Part shown: positions 54,531 through 64,000 of the stretch, piece after piece
How the letters are laid out: every line of letters begins with the position of its first letter
Numbering within the stretch: the first letter of the stretch is position 1
Origin: Tetracentron sinense
Taxonomy: Eukaryota > Streptophyta > Magnoliopsida > Trochodendrales > Trochodendraceae
Length of the DNA stretch: 64,000 nucleotides
Direction of reading: 5' to 3'
Assembly: GCA_015143295.1 (NCBI GenBank)
Contig: CM026551.1
Location: 17,843,827 to 17,907,826, forward strand
Program-made: the position numbers and the translations under genes
Notes under the pieces: generated by a model
Told to the model about the DNA's origin: nothing
The model's input: only the letters and a program-made list of their open reading frames with translations
Database searches by the model: none

Positions 54531-57299
54531 TGTAAGCACCCAATTTTTACACCCCTCGTAAACTAGGGTTAAGTAACTTAACCATAGTTAATCCCCAGCC
54601 TAGTCCCTAACCCTAGGTGAGCCCTAGGACCGAGCCCTAGTTAATACCCTAGCAAAACATAGCCCTAGGACCAAGCCCTAGTAAGCTCTAGGCCCCTAGG
54701 GCTTAGGCCCTAGAAATCCAAAACCCCAAAGGGATCCAAGACTCGGCCTGGGCCCAAGCGCCCATGAAATTCAAAAAACTAAACCACTCAAGTGCATGCA
54801 GGCCTGGGCAAAGCCCCAAGGGCAAAGTCCCATGAGGTCGGTAATCAAATTACCGACACCATGAGTAGTGCAAGCTTGGGGTATGTCGGTAATCGAATTA
54901 CCGACATACCTGGATCTTCGTTTTTGCGTGCAACCACCCCCTGTGGAGGCTAGGCACGCCCTGGGCACCCCTATACCAGCCTGCAGAACACCACTCCGCC
55001 CCCTGTAGACCCTCCTACCATTGTCCTAATGCCTTTGATGTCCCCATAGGGGTCCTCTATAAAGAGCAGTGCACCCCACCACCTGAAACCAATTCGAAAA
55101 ATCCCCAGCCGAAGCCCTGGTCCAAATTCAAAGGCTCCCTCACCTCCCTTCAGCTCCGCAGGAGTCCCTAGCAGCCCCCTTGAAGTCCTCTAGCATCTGT
55201 GGCAGCGCCACCAGCCTCCCACCGCTTGTAGCAGCACCGCCACCAGCTCACAGCTCCTCTGGTGTGACTCAGCAGGGTAGGGCTACCCCCTACCCCCCCC
55301 CCCCCCCCTAGTTTTTCATTTTGATCGCTGTGAGCCCCTGGTCCTGTCCAGGGGACCCTTCTTTTCCATTTTGCAGGTTCACCCTCAAAAGGGGGGCTCT
55401 CTCCCACCTTCCTAGGTGTGGGGAACCTCCCCACGAGCAAACGAATCACCACAATAGTTTCTAGAGGCCCCTCATATCTTAGGGAAGCCCCTAGTTCACT
55501 CCCAGCAATAGCCTTTGAGGCGAAATAAAAAAAAAAGATAGATCCAGGGTGTCGGTAATCTCAGTATCAACACCCTGAGACCAGTCTGATCGAAGGGCTG
55601 TAGGGCCCACCTGAGTTACTTTTGGACCAAACCAAAACCAGGGTTTTGTTCCCCTGGACCTCCTCTACAACATCCGTGAAGGGACCAAGTCCCAGAAAGG
55701 AGCTTAAATAGGGTTAAAACACCATTGTTTGCAAATTGTCAAGGTGTCGGTAATCCCATTACCGACACCTATCATTTTATGTGTTTGGCCAAACCGGCCA
55801 CTTCACCGAGATGTAGGGCCCACACCGTGCAACCCCTGAGGCTCATACTAGGCCCATGGGCTTCATCTCACAACCCTCTTCAAAACCATAAGCTGTGGGT
55901 CTCACGGATCCCAGTATAACAGAAGTTATAGTGGTTTAAAAATGGAGAAAAAGCACTGAAACTGTCGGTAATTCGATTACCGACAATGTGCTTTTTCGGC
56001 TTTTGGGCCCATTTCAGTGGGCCCACACCCCATGGGGGTCCACCACAGACCTTGCATTGACCCCTGGGATCCATCCCAGGCCTGCCCTTGCCTTTCTTGG
56101 CTTAACCGCGGGTTAAACTAACCCCGGTTGTACTCTAACTGTGGTTAACTTACATAACCCTCTTGGAAAAATTCCAAAAAATCCCAAAAAATCCAAATAT
56201 TCTAAAATGACAGAATGTGATTCTTTTGGACCATCCCCATTTCCTAACCATGGTTAAATGAGCTTAACCAAGGTTAAATCATGGTTAAGCCCATCAAACC
56301 TTGGTAAAATTGGGGAAAGATTTCTCAATCAACCAAAGGACCATAAAACTGATTTTGGGCCCCACCCTAGGCCTACCGGGCCGAACTCAAGCTTACCAGG
56401 CTTAAACCTAGGCCTACCAGGCCGAACTCAAGCCTACCGGGCCGAACTCAAGCCTACTGGGCCTAAACCTAGGCCTACCGGGCCGAACTCAAGCCTACCA
56501 GGCTTAACCTTAGGCCTACCGGGCCGAACTCAAGCCTACCGGGCCTAACCTTAGGCCTACCGGGCCAAACTCAAGCCCACCGGGCTTAAACCTAGGTCTA
56601 CGGGGCCGAACTCAAGCCTACCGGGCTTAACCTTAGGCCTACCGGGCCAAATCAAGCCTACCGGGCTTAACCCCAGGCCTACCGGGCCGATCCAAGCCTA
56701 CCGGGCTTGACCGTAGGCCTACCGGGTCAAAACCCTAGTCTACCGGACTCCCTCTCGACCTACCGGACCTAAGCCTACTGGGCTTAACCTCGGCCTACCG
56801 GGCCCAATACCAAGCACTTGACCAACCCGGTCAACTCAATCCTAGTCTACCGGACTAGACCCTAAGCCATTCTTGGTGCACACACAACACACCCCTAACC
56901 TCGGCACGGGCTCATGTGCCAGAACTACGCTCGGTCTGATCTCACCACAAAGTGAGTACGTAGGCAGCCCAACTCGGGCCCGACCCTAGTTTAGATTTTC
57001 CCTTCGTGGGCTAGTATAAACTAAATCTCCGGCATTTGATTAACACTTGACATTTAAATGGCTTAAACCTAGTAAGTAGGGAACCGTTGTAAAACGGAAG
57101 TATCGGGGTGCCTAACACCTTCCCCGGGCTTAACCGAACCGCTTACCTAGATCTCTAAGCAGACCAAGACCTTATCCATTGCATGGGACCTATCCCTACC
57201 GAATCAATAGGTGGCGACTCTAAATTTAAAATCAATTGACTACATCGCCAGGGCATACACCCATTCCTGTGGGCACGGGACCCGAAATCCTTGTTTACA
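54531..57299 (+). repeat. Solo LTR, 2769 bp, palindrome- and minisatellite-rich family
   Basis: Starts TGTAAGCACCC and ends CTTGTTTACA, flanked by CTCAC (54526-54530 and 57300-57304). It shares its whole layout with 59196-61677. Features: five GTCGGTAAT...ATTACCGAC palindromes, poly-C at 55296-55308, and a CCTACCGGGC minisatellite. A GAGTACGTAGGCAGCCCAAC motif (56952 on) and a tail AACGGAAGTATCGGGGTGCC are also shared. Confidence 0.9.
56360..56860. repeat. CCTACCGGGC minisatellite in the solo LTR
   Basis: About 25 copies of (A/G)(A/G)CCTACCGGGC, arranged as pairs of ~19-20 bp in a ~40-bp higher unit (GGCCTACCGGGCCGAACTC then AAGCCTACCGGGCTTAACC). The frame is read-through in one strand (LGLPGRTQAYRA-like) but this is a repeat effect. 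Confidence 0.92.
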
Positions 57300-57782
57300 C
57301 TCACAATCATTGACTTTTTTCCAATTGCGAAACTCTTCAATAGTGAATGCATTTGATCCAGGGCGTCCAATTGGCTTCTTGGTGAAAAGATAGCATGATA
57401 GACAAAATGCTGTATCTTTAGAAGGAGAATATTCTAACCAAGATGAGAATAACTTGAACTAGGATGATTGAAATCGACGACGATGCTTCTCCGGCCCAAA
57501 AGGGGGATAATTTATAAGAATATGTTGATATGGCCTAGCCGTGATATAAGCACGACGGATTTTATCACGTTGGTCAATAGGATAGTCCCATATTGGAAGA
57601 CGTAATCCTGGATCACGCACTAAAGAGTTTATATCAACTTCTCTATGCTCGATTTTGTACACTTTGGGAGGACGATCATGGCTTGAAGTGTTAAGATTGG
57701 TAGTGGGAGATGATGAATTAGCTTCTAAACTTTGAGAAACTTTTCTCTTGAAGAATGCATCTATTGTAGATGACTTAACCAT

Positions 57783-59195
57783 GATTACTTAAGTCGAATT
57801 AATTCTCCAGAATAAAAAAATCACCTGAAAAATCATTAGTTTATTAATATTTTCCTTTGTTTATAATTTGCACTTAGATATTTTGTGTAGTTGAAGCAAC
57901 ATGCAATTTATAAATACGAGTTCTAAATTATAAAATTCTAAAATGGATATCCAAAAGAAAAGAGCATAGCATTAGCATATGTATGTGATTTTTCTTTTCT
58001 CAATAAAGAATTCATCAAAAGTGTTTAATTTCTCCTAAACTGTCATTGTACTCATATAAAAGTGTTTAGAAATAAAGATTAATAAATTAAAATCATGGGG
58101 TTAAATTATGGGTTAACTTACCGGCTAGGCGGCTAGCATCAAAAGCCACAAAGCGACATCCGCAAGCACTCAACGGATGAATCACAATCCTTTGCTATCC
58201 CTCTCATCAAAAGCTCAATTAATTCCTAAACAATTATGAGAAAAATAAATACAAAATGTTAATATAATTTAACTTGATTTTATGAATAAAATTCTACAAA
58301 ATTCCATAAGTCACTTCACATGATCAAGTATTCAAGTTTGATTCATTTGAATTTTACTAACAACAATCTAAACCCAAGTTGATTACTTATTTACTTTGAT
58401 TGAGATTTGAGAATATCTGAATATGGAAAGGAGGAAATAAATGAAAAATAGGAAACAAGTGAAGAAAATACAATATCTCACATCTGGGTTTGGCATTCCC
58501 ACTGCCAGTGCCAGAAAAGGGGGAAAAAAAAACACAAATCAATGTATCCATACATTCATATTCAATACCAAATTACCAATGTCATTAGCCGCATGCCCGC
58601 ATCAGCATTTAGTCATTTCCAATGCAAATTTTAGAAAATAAATCAACTAGATAGAAGTATAGAAATTAAAACCAAATAAAATCACCTTATGGAATAGAAA
58701 TAATCGTCACTCCCAAGGGCTAAGGCAGAGCCATCAATTTTTCTAGGGTTTTCAAGCAATTGAAAGTCTGAAATCACATGATTTTTTTTAGGGTTTCAGG
58801 CTTGTGGTTGTGGGCGAACCGGCGAAGCATCAACCATCAAGACTCAAGCAAGTGAAGCAACTGTGGTCTATAATTCTTCATAGACTCATAGTCGATGATG
58901 GAAACTTGAAGAATCTGAGACTGAGAGTGAGACTTGAGAGTTTCTCCTTCTCGGTTCTTTCTCCTCTACTCCTTTCTTCTCCTTTAAAAATCCTAATTTC
59001 TACCAGAGTACAAGATTACAACCCTTTCTAAGCATGTTAACCAATAGACAAAGCAATCTAATAAAGTAACATGAGGTAAAGACAAAAGTTCATTTTTTGT
59101 TTAGTAGAGTTAACGTTTTGGGCGGGGGGAGGGGGGGGGGGGGGGAGGATAATATAACATTCAAATTTTTTTTTTTGGGGGGGGGGGGGGGGCAC
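57783..59195. other. 5' non-coding part of the hAT transposon
   Basis: AT-rich DNA upstream of the transposase start, to the solo LTR. Two G runs (59118-59142, 59177-59192) lie near the end. A stretch near 58800-59030 reads like a leader exon (GAGACTTGAGAGTTTCTCC) but gave no recognised protein. Confidence 0.6.
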
Positions 59196-61677
59196 TGTGA
59201 GCACCCAATTTTTACACCCCTGGCCAACTATGGTTAAACTACTTAACCATAGTTAATCCCCAACCTGATCCCTAAACCCTAGGACCAAACCCTAGGACGA
59301 AACACTAGGTAAACCCTAACTAAGCCTAGCCCTAACCTAAACCCTAGGACCAAGCCCTAGGTAAACCCTAACTAAGCCTAGCCCTAACACAAACCCTAGT
59401 TAGGCCCTTTAGGGTTCAAGCCCTAAGATCCCAATAACCCTCATAGCCTCGGCCTGGGCCCAAGCCCAGGCCCATAGAAATTAAAAAACCCCCCAACAGT
59501 GCACCTATAGGCCTGGGTAGAGCCCAATGGGTCAAATCCAGGGGTGTCGGCAGTTGGATTACTGACACCCATTTTTTCAAAGGATTTGGGGTGTTGGTAA
59601 TTCCAGTACCGACACCCTGATTTTTTCGGTTTTGGAGTACAACCACCCCCTGTGCAGCTCAGGCACGCCCTGCACACCACCATACCACCCTCCAGGGTAC
59701 CTCTCCGACCTACTGTAGCTCCACCCTACCACTGTCCTAATACCAGGGGAGTCCCTTGGGACTCCCCTATAAATTACAGTGCATCCCCTCACCTGGGGGC
59801 AGACCTACAGGCTCTATACCTAAGCCCTGGTGAAATCCGAAGCCCCTACCCCCTTCCTTTATCATTGGTGAATACCCCCAAGGGCTCAGCAACCTCCCAC
59901 TTCACTCGTGAAGCTCCACCGTGGGTAGCAGCTCCGCCACAGCACCTCCACGACGCCACCACCGGCCACCACACTCCACACTAGCATTCCGGCAGGGTAG
60001 GGCTTCCCCCTACCCCTTTTACATTTGTTTTGATAAGCCCTTGTGAGCCCCTGGTCCATTCCAGTTTGGCAGGTATACTCCCCAAAAGGGGAGGACTCTC
60101 CCACCTGCCTAGGTGCGGGGAACCTCCCCCAGGGCATACAGTGGCAGTAGAAGATTGCTGGGGGTCCCCCTCAGCCTGAGGGAACCCCTGGTGTACTCCC
60201 AGTAGCAACCTCGTAGGGGTATTTTAAAAAAAATAGATTTTTAGGGTGTCGGTAAACTCAGTACCGACACCCTGTGACCAGTCCATTCGAAGGGTTGTGG
60301 AACCCAACTTAGGTACTTTGAGGGTAAACCAAGACCAAAGTTTTGTTCCCCTGGACCTCCTCTACAACTTTCATGAAGGGACCAAGACCCAGAAATGAGC
60401 CAAACTAGGGTTAAAACACCCTTGTTTGCAAACTGCCCAGGTGTCGGTAATTCCAGTACCGACACCTATGATTTTATGTGTTTTGCCAAACATGCCACTT
60501 TGCCTAGTTGTAGGGCCCACACCAGGAAACCCCTGAGGCCCAAACATGACCCATGACCTTCCCCTCATCCCAGGATTCAATTTAGCATGCTGTGGGCCCC
60601 ACAACTCCTAGCCTAACCCGAGTTATAGAGGTTTAAAAATGGTAAAAAAACCATACCAACTGTCGGTAATTAAATTATCGACAGTATGGGTTTTGGACTT
60701 TTTGGGCCCATACAGTGGGTCCACACCCCATGGGGGCCCTCCTTTGGACTCACCTTGATCCCTGGGACCCAGTCCAGGCCTGCCCTTGTCTCACTTGGCT
60801 TAACCACGGGTTAAACTATCCCTGGTTACACTCTAACCATGGTTACACTCTAACCATGGTTAGTGGAACTAATCTTCTTGGAAAAATCCCAAAATATCCC
60901 AAAATTGGGAATAAACCCTAAGATTCATAAATCAACTTTGGAATTTAGACTTGGGCCTACCGGGCCTCACCCAAGCCTACCGGGCTTAACCCTAAGCCTA
61001 CCGGGCTTAACCCTAGGCCTACCAGGCCAAACTCAAGCCTACCGGGCTTAACCCTAGGCCTATCGGGCCGAACCCAAGCCTACCGGGCTTAATCCTAGGC
61101 CTACCGGGCCAAACCCTAGTCTACCGGACTCCCTCTCGGCCTACCAGGCCTAAGCCTACCGGGCTTCTACCTTGGCCTACCGGGCCCAATACTCGAGCAC
61201 TTGACCAACCTGGTCAATCATCCCTAGCCTCCTGGCTAGACCCTAAGCCACCATTGGTGCACACACAACACACCCTTAGCCTCGGCACGGGCTCATGTGC
61301 CAGAACTACGCTCAGTCTGATCTCACCTCAATGTGAGTACGTAGGTAGTCCAACTCAGACCCGACCCTAGTTTAGCTTTTCCCTTCTTGGGTTAGTATAA
61401 AATAAATCAAACAGTATTTGATTAATACTTGACATCTAAATGGCTTAAACCTAGGAAGTGGGGAACCGTTGTAAAACGGAAGTGCTGGGGTGCCTAACAC
61501 CTTCCCCGGGTTTAACCGAACCTCTTACCTAGATCTCTAAGCGGACGAAGACCTTATCCATTGATTGGGACATATCCCTACCGAATCAATAGGTGGAAAC
61601 TCTAAACTTAAAATCAATCGACCATCGCCAGGGCATACACCCATCATTGTGGGCGGGACCCGAAATCCTTGTTCACA
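59196..61677 (+). repeat. Solo LTR, 2482 bp, same family as 54531-57299
   Basis: Starts TGTGAGCACCC and ends CTTGTTCACA, flanked by GGCAC (59191-59195 and 61678-61682). It has five palindromes of the GTCGGTAAT type and a shorter CCTACCGGGC minisatellite (60950-61190). Confidence 0.9.
60950..61190. repeat. CCTACCGGGC minisatellite, second copy
   Basis: About 13 units as in 56360-56860 with the same ~40-bp higher order. Confidence 0.9.
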
Positions 61678-61879
61678 GGCACAATAAGGAAACAAAAGTA
61701 AAAATACTCTTTAAAGATTTTATAATCCTATTCCACAAAAGAAAGTCAAATGACTCCGCCTGACCCTAGTAATAGGGTCTCCTTTGATGCAAAACTCCCT
61801 ATCAAGCCTCGACAGCTCTACCCCACCCCCACACACATATTACTTGCTTCTCAATTAATTCTTAATTTTTTTTTTGGAT

Positions 61880-62052
61880 TTTGCTAGACCCAGTCGCTAA
61901 TCTTCCAAAGACGCAACTAAGGCCAAACAACTCTCAAACATTGTCAGATTTTATTTTATTTTAATTGTTAAAATATGAAACATCTTCACATGCTAGCCCC
62001 AACTTGCGTATGTGGAAAAATATGGAGTAAATGCAACTGGGGCTAGCACTCC
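61880..62052. mobile_element. Small MITE with GCTAGACCCAGT ends
   Basis: GCTAGACCCAGTCGC and GCAACTGGGGCTAGC are inverted ends. The matching sequence in unit 1 (12190-12205) runs through without it. The second copy is at 62421-62580. Confidence 0.65.
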
Positions 62053-62103
62053 TTTTTTTTTTTTTTTTTGAGTGAGAGCTTTTCAAGATATTGACTATTG
62101 AGT

Positions 62104-62190
62104 GCATGTACACCCCCGCCTCTTGCGTGAGTGGCTGGGGTGTGGCCTTCCATGGTGTAGGTATGGGGATCTAATCCCCTTGGGGCTGAG
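62104..62190 (+). mobile_element. SINE, head only
   Basis: TTGCGTGAGTGGCTGGGGTG and GGGGATCTAATCCCC boxes; cut at the duplication joint near 62190. Confidence 0.7.
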
Positions 62191-62420
62191 GCAGAGTATA
62201 ATATAACATTCAGGCCATAATAAGGAAACAAAAGTAAAAATACTCTTTAAAGATTTTATAATACTATTCCACAAAAGAAAGTCAAATGGCTCCGCCGCTG
62301 ACCCTAGTAATAGGGTCTCCTTTGATGCAAAACTCCCTATCAAGCCTCTATGGCTCTACCCCACCCCCCACACATATATTACTTGCTTCTCAAGGAATTC
62401 TTAATTTTTTTTTGGATTTT

Positions 62421-62580
62421 GCTAGACCCAGTTGCTAATCTTCCAAAGACGCAACTGGGGCAAACAACTCTCAAACATTGTCAGATTTTGTTTTATTTTA
62501 ATTGTTAAAATATGAAACATGCTAGCCCCAACTTGCGTATGTGGAAAAATATGGAGTAAATGCGACTGGGGTTAGCACTC
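62421..62580. mobile_element. Small MITE, second copy
   Basis: Copy of 61880-62052 in the tandem duplication; ends GCTAGACCCAGTTGC and GCGACTGGGGTTAGC. Confidence 0.65.
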
Positions 62581-62632
62581 CTTTTTTTTTTTTTTTGAGT
62601 GAGAGCTTTTCAAGGTATTGACTATTGAGAGC

Positions 62633-62798
62633 ATGTACACCCCCACCTCTTGCGCGAGTGGTTGGGGTGTGGCCTTCCATGGTGGAGGTACGGGGATCTA
62701 ATCCCCTTGGGGTAAGGGTTGCAAGAGCCTCAATGCTCCCAGCTAACTACTGACCGTAATGACTCTACTGATGTATGCCGATACCAAAAAAAAAAAAA
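62633..62798 (+). mobile_element. tRNA-derived SINE, full length
   Basis: A-box-like GCGAGTGGTTGGGGTGTGG, B-box-like GGGGATCTAATCCCC, body with GTTGCAAGAGCC and GATGTATGCCGATACC, and an A run at 62785-62799. It is the best full copy of the family in the window. Confidence 0.8.
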
Positions 62799-62995
62799 AC
62801 TATTGCGAGCATGTCGGAGGTAAAAGACCAAAGTTCTCTGGAAACAAATCGTCTGTGCTTATTCCTGGGTTCATCCCGGTGGCCTGTGGTGCTAACGCTT
62901 GGCAAAAGGAGCATGACACACGTGGACGGAATGAGCTCAAAGCGTGTGATCTGAGAGGAAAAAAAAAGGGCAGAGGATTCTCTCGAGTTGAACTA

Positions 62996-63314
62996 GAGAG
63001 AATCTCTCGAGTTCGAACCCCTAGAGGTCGCCACGTGTCTCCTTTGACACCCCTTAACCATGGGTAAGGTTCACCCACCCCTAGGGTTCACCTACCTATC
63101 CTTGGGTTTTTTTTTTATATATTAATTATTAATTTTAAAATTAAAAAAACTGTTTTTAGAGTTTTTTTAATATTAAAAAAAGAATTAATATTTTTAAAAA
63201 AAAACCAAGGATGGATGGGTGAATCCTAGGGGTGGGTGAACCTTACCCATGGTTAAGGGGTGTCAAAGGAGACACGTGGCGACCTCTAGGGGTTCGAACT
63301 CGAGAGATTCTCTC
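62996..63314. mobile_element. Near-perfect foldback MITE (319 bp)
   Basis: The left arm GAGAGAATCTCTCGAGTTCG...GCCACGTGTCTCCTTTGAC and the right arm are almost fully complementary for over 110 bp. The loop is AT-rich (63108-63200) and itself partly palindromic. It is the least diverged copy of its family here. Confidence 0.85.
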
Positions 63315-64000
63315 GAGAGGATCCTGAGCCAAAAAAAAAAAAAGGGGGAAAACTTTTTGCTCCCGCGACTGTAAGACTTGAGACGTTTTTGAATTTTAAA
63401 ATTTTTATGGAAGTGATTTGAAACCCTTTTTCGTCCAACAGAGACCTTCTTCTCGAACGAGTATACTGGTCTTACACCTCTTCCCTGCTTCCTCTGTGCA
63501 AATCCTCTGGTTTTCATCTGCGCGTGGAAGCAAATCTGTCTGGGTTTCATCATCTTCTATGTTGCAAATCGACTGAATTCGTCTTATACAAGTACACATG
63601 TTCTCTGATTTTGGGTTTTTCATCTGTGAGTTGATTTTTTATGATTTTATGTTATTTTTTCCTTTTTGTTTCATAAGGATTTTTTTTTTTTATTAGATTT
63701 GTATTGGGGTTTACTGTCTTCGCATGGACGGAATTTTCTAGTTTTGCTGACTGGGTAATGCTTTTGTTCTTGATTAGTTTGATTGTTCTAATGTAGGAAA
63801 CTAATCATTTTGCCCATATTTTGGGTTGCTTCAATAATCTCATTATCTATTTAAATCCATATGTGTATGTATATACAACGTTGGATCAAAGATCTATGAT
63901 GAAGAATTGGTTAAGACTGAAAAATTACTGATAAACCCCACTTTTCAAAATGGTCCAAACGGAGGATTTGCTAAAATCCGTAGGTAATCATCCTTTGTTA
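63315..64000. other. No gene called; possible leader region of a host gene
   Basis: After the MITE the base composition becomes more balanced. 63420-63640 has CT-rich leader-like sequence, and a possible donor (CATCTG|TGAGTT or similar) near 63625 is followed by T-rich, intron-like DNA. No coding frame was recognised before the window ends. Confidence 0.25.

Larger units (their letters stand above)
52570..57782 (-). pseudogene. hAT transposase, TTF/ZMYM1-like, decayed and split by a solo LTR
   Basis: The 5' part (57782-57305) starts MVKSSTIDAFFKRKVSQ, then YKIEHREVDINSLVRDPG and a TTF-type zinc-finger part (YSPSKDTAFCLSCYLFTKKP, GRPGSNAFTIEEFRNWKKVN). A 2769-bp solo LTR follows. The 3' part (54525-52570) has HNIAEQACKNLM, IRWLTFQACAFRGHDE, KFCIIIDEA with a catalytic aspartate, GQGYDGANNMRSEW, YIHCFAHRLQPALVAASKEV and the C-terminal dimerisation domain (LTLPVSTATTERAFSAMKIL, 52700-52800). 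The protein cuts and pastes the transposon. Stops at about 57459, 54435, 54172, 54079, 53563 and 53089 interrupt one otherwise continuous frame; most are C-to-T changes of CAA, CAG, CGA or TGG codons. Confidence 0.9.
47391..61762 (-). mobile_element. hAT transposon, 14.4 kb with four solo LTRs nested in it
   Basis: The left end CAGGGGCGGAGC and the right end CTCCGCCTG (inverted, with small losses) are flanked by ACCCTAGT on both sides (47383-47390 and 61763-61770), an exact 8-bp hAT-type target duplication. A decayed hAT transposase of the TTF/ZMYM1-like type lies on the minus strand. Solo LTRs sit at 47620-52388 (with another at 48235-50770 in it), 54531-57299 and 59196-61677, each with a 5-bp duplication. 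Without them the transposon is about 4.3 kb, a normal autonomous size. A second right end is at about 62191-62300. Confidence 0.88.
61684..62722. repeat. Tandem duplication of ~505 bp (two copies, 535 bp apart)
   Basis: 61684-62187 and 62219-62722 carry the same series: AATAAGGAAACAAAAGTAAA, the hAT right end (ACTCCGCCTG / GCTCCGCCGCTG), ACCCTAGTAATAGGGTCTCC, a MITE and a SINE head. The second copy keeps the better hAT end and lacks the LTR. Confidence 0.9.

Noticed and set aside
56258-56548. Open frame with repeated LGLPG.TQAYRA residues
   Set aside because: It is the translation of the CCTACCGGGC minisatellite in a solo LTR; the repeat period happens to keep frame.
59118-59192. Long G runs as possible G-quadruplex regulatory sites
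   Set aside because: They sit in decayed transposon DNA next to an LTR insertion, and homopolymer lengths are unreliable; there is no other sign of function.
59652-59984. 110-codon frame in a proline-rich context
   Set aside because: It lies in a solo LTR, has no match in the paired LTR at 54960-55300, and its composition only reflects C-rich DNA.

Overview
The window reads as nuclear DNA of a flowering plant, most likely a dicot. It is AT-rich, has GT-AG introns, carries plant-type ankyrin/PGG membrane protein genes, and is packed with plant transposons: Ty3 chromovirus, Ty1/copia, hAT, MULE, PIF/Harbinger MITEs, tRNA-derived SINEs and LINE 3' ends. No RNA gene or bacterial-type gene was seen. 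I did not identify the species.

Layout. 1-3905: 3' half of a decayed Ty3 chromovirus ending in a 1276-bp LTR. 4025-8452: a copia element with a 5-bp target duplication; its 3' LTR holds a Pack-MULE that carries a piece of a malectin-like receptor kinase gene. 8453-42497: a tandemly duplicated block. Its repeat unit can be read as copia / flanking DNA / forward ankyrin gene / reverse ankyrin gene / MITE cluster / LINE 3' fragment. Unit 1 has genes at 12582-13865 (+) and 16729-18180 (-). Unit 2 has two dead copies (25228-26499 + and 28129-29378 -). Unit 3 keeps the copia and Pack-MULE (30893-33401) and one intact reverse gene (34620-36099). 43285-46932 and 61771 onward are pieces of a fourth unit, split by a solo LTR and by one 14.4-kb hAT transposon (47391-61762). 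That hAT has itself been hit by four solo LTRs, one nested in another.

The host genes. Three of the five ankyrin genes look able to make protein. They fall in two lineages. The forward lineage has a PSG in place of the PGG motif and a shortened repeat region. The reverse lineage has the canonical PPGG. By family they resemble BDA1/ACD6/ITN1-type membrane proteins, several of which act in plant immunity. The unit-3 copy has a TATA box and a fourfold tandem repeat of a ~65-85-bp promoter segment, each copy carrying a W-box core and a TGACG core. The unit-1 paralogue has the segment once and lacks the TATA run. A degenerate first exon resembling LIL3 (light-harvesting-like 3) lies on the minus strand at 10577-10977.

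The paralogous units act as internal controls. For several insertions both the empty and the filled site are in the window, so target duplications and the order of events can be read directly. No unknown defence-type or other novel system was recognised. The strongest leads are the amplified promoter, the receptor-kinase Pack-MULE, the nested hAT, and repeated palindromes inside unrelated LTR families.
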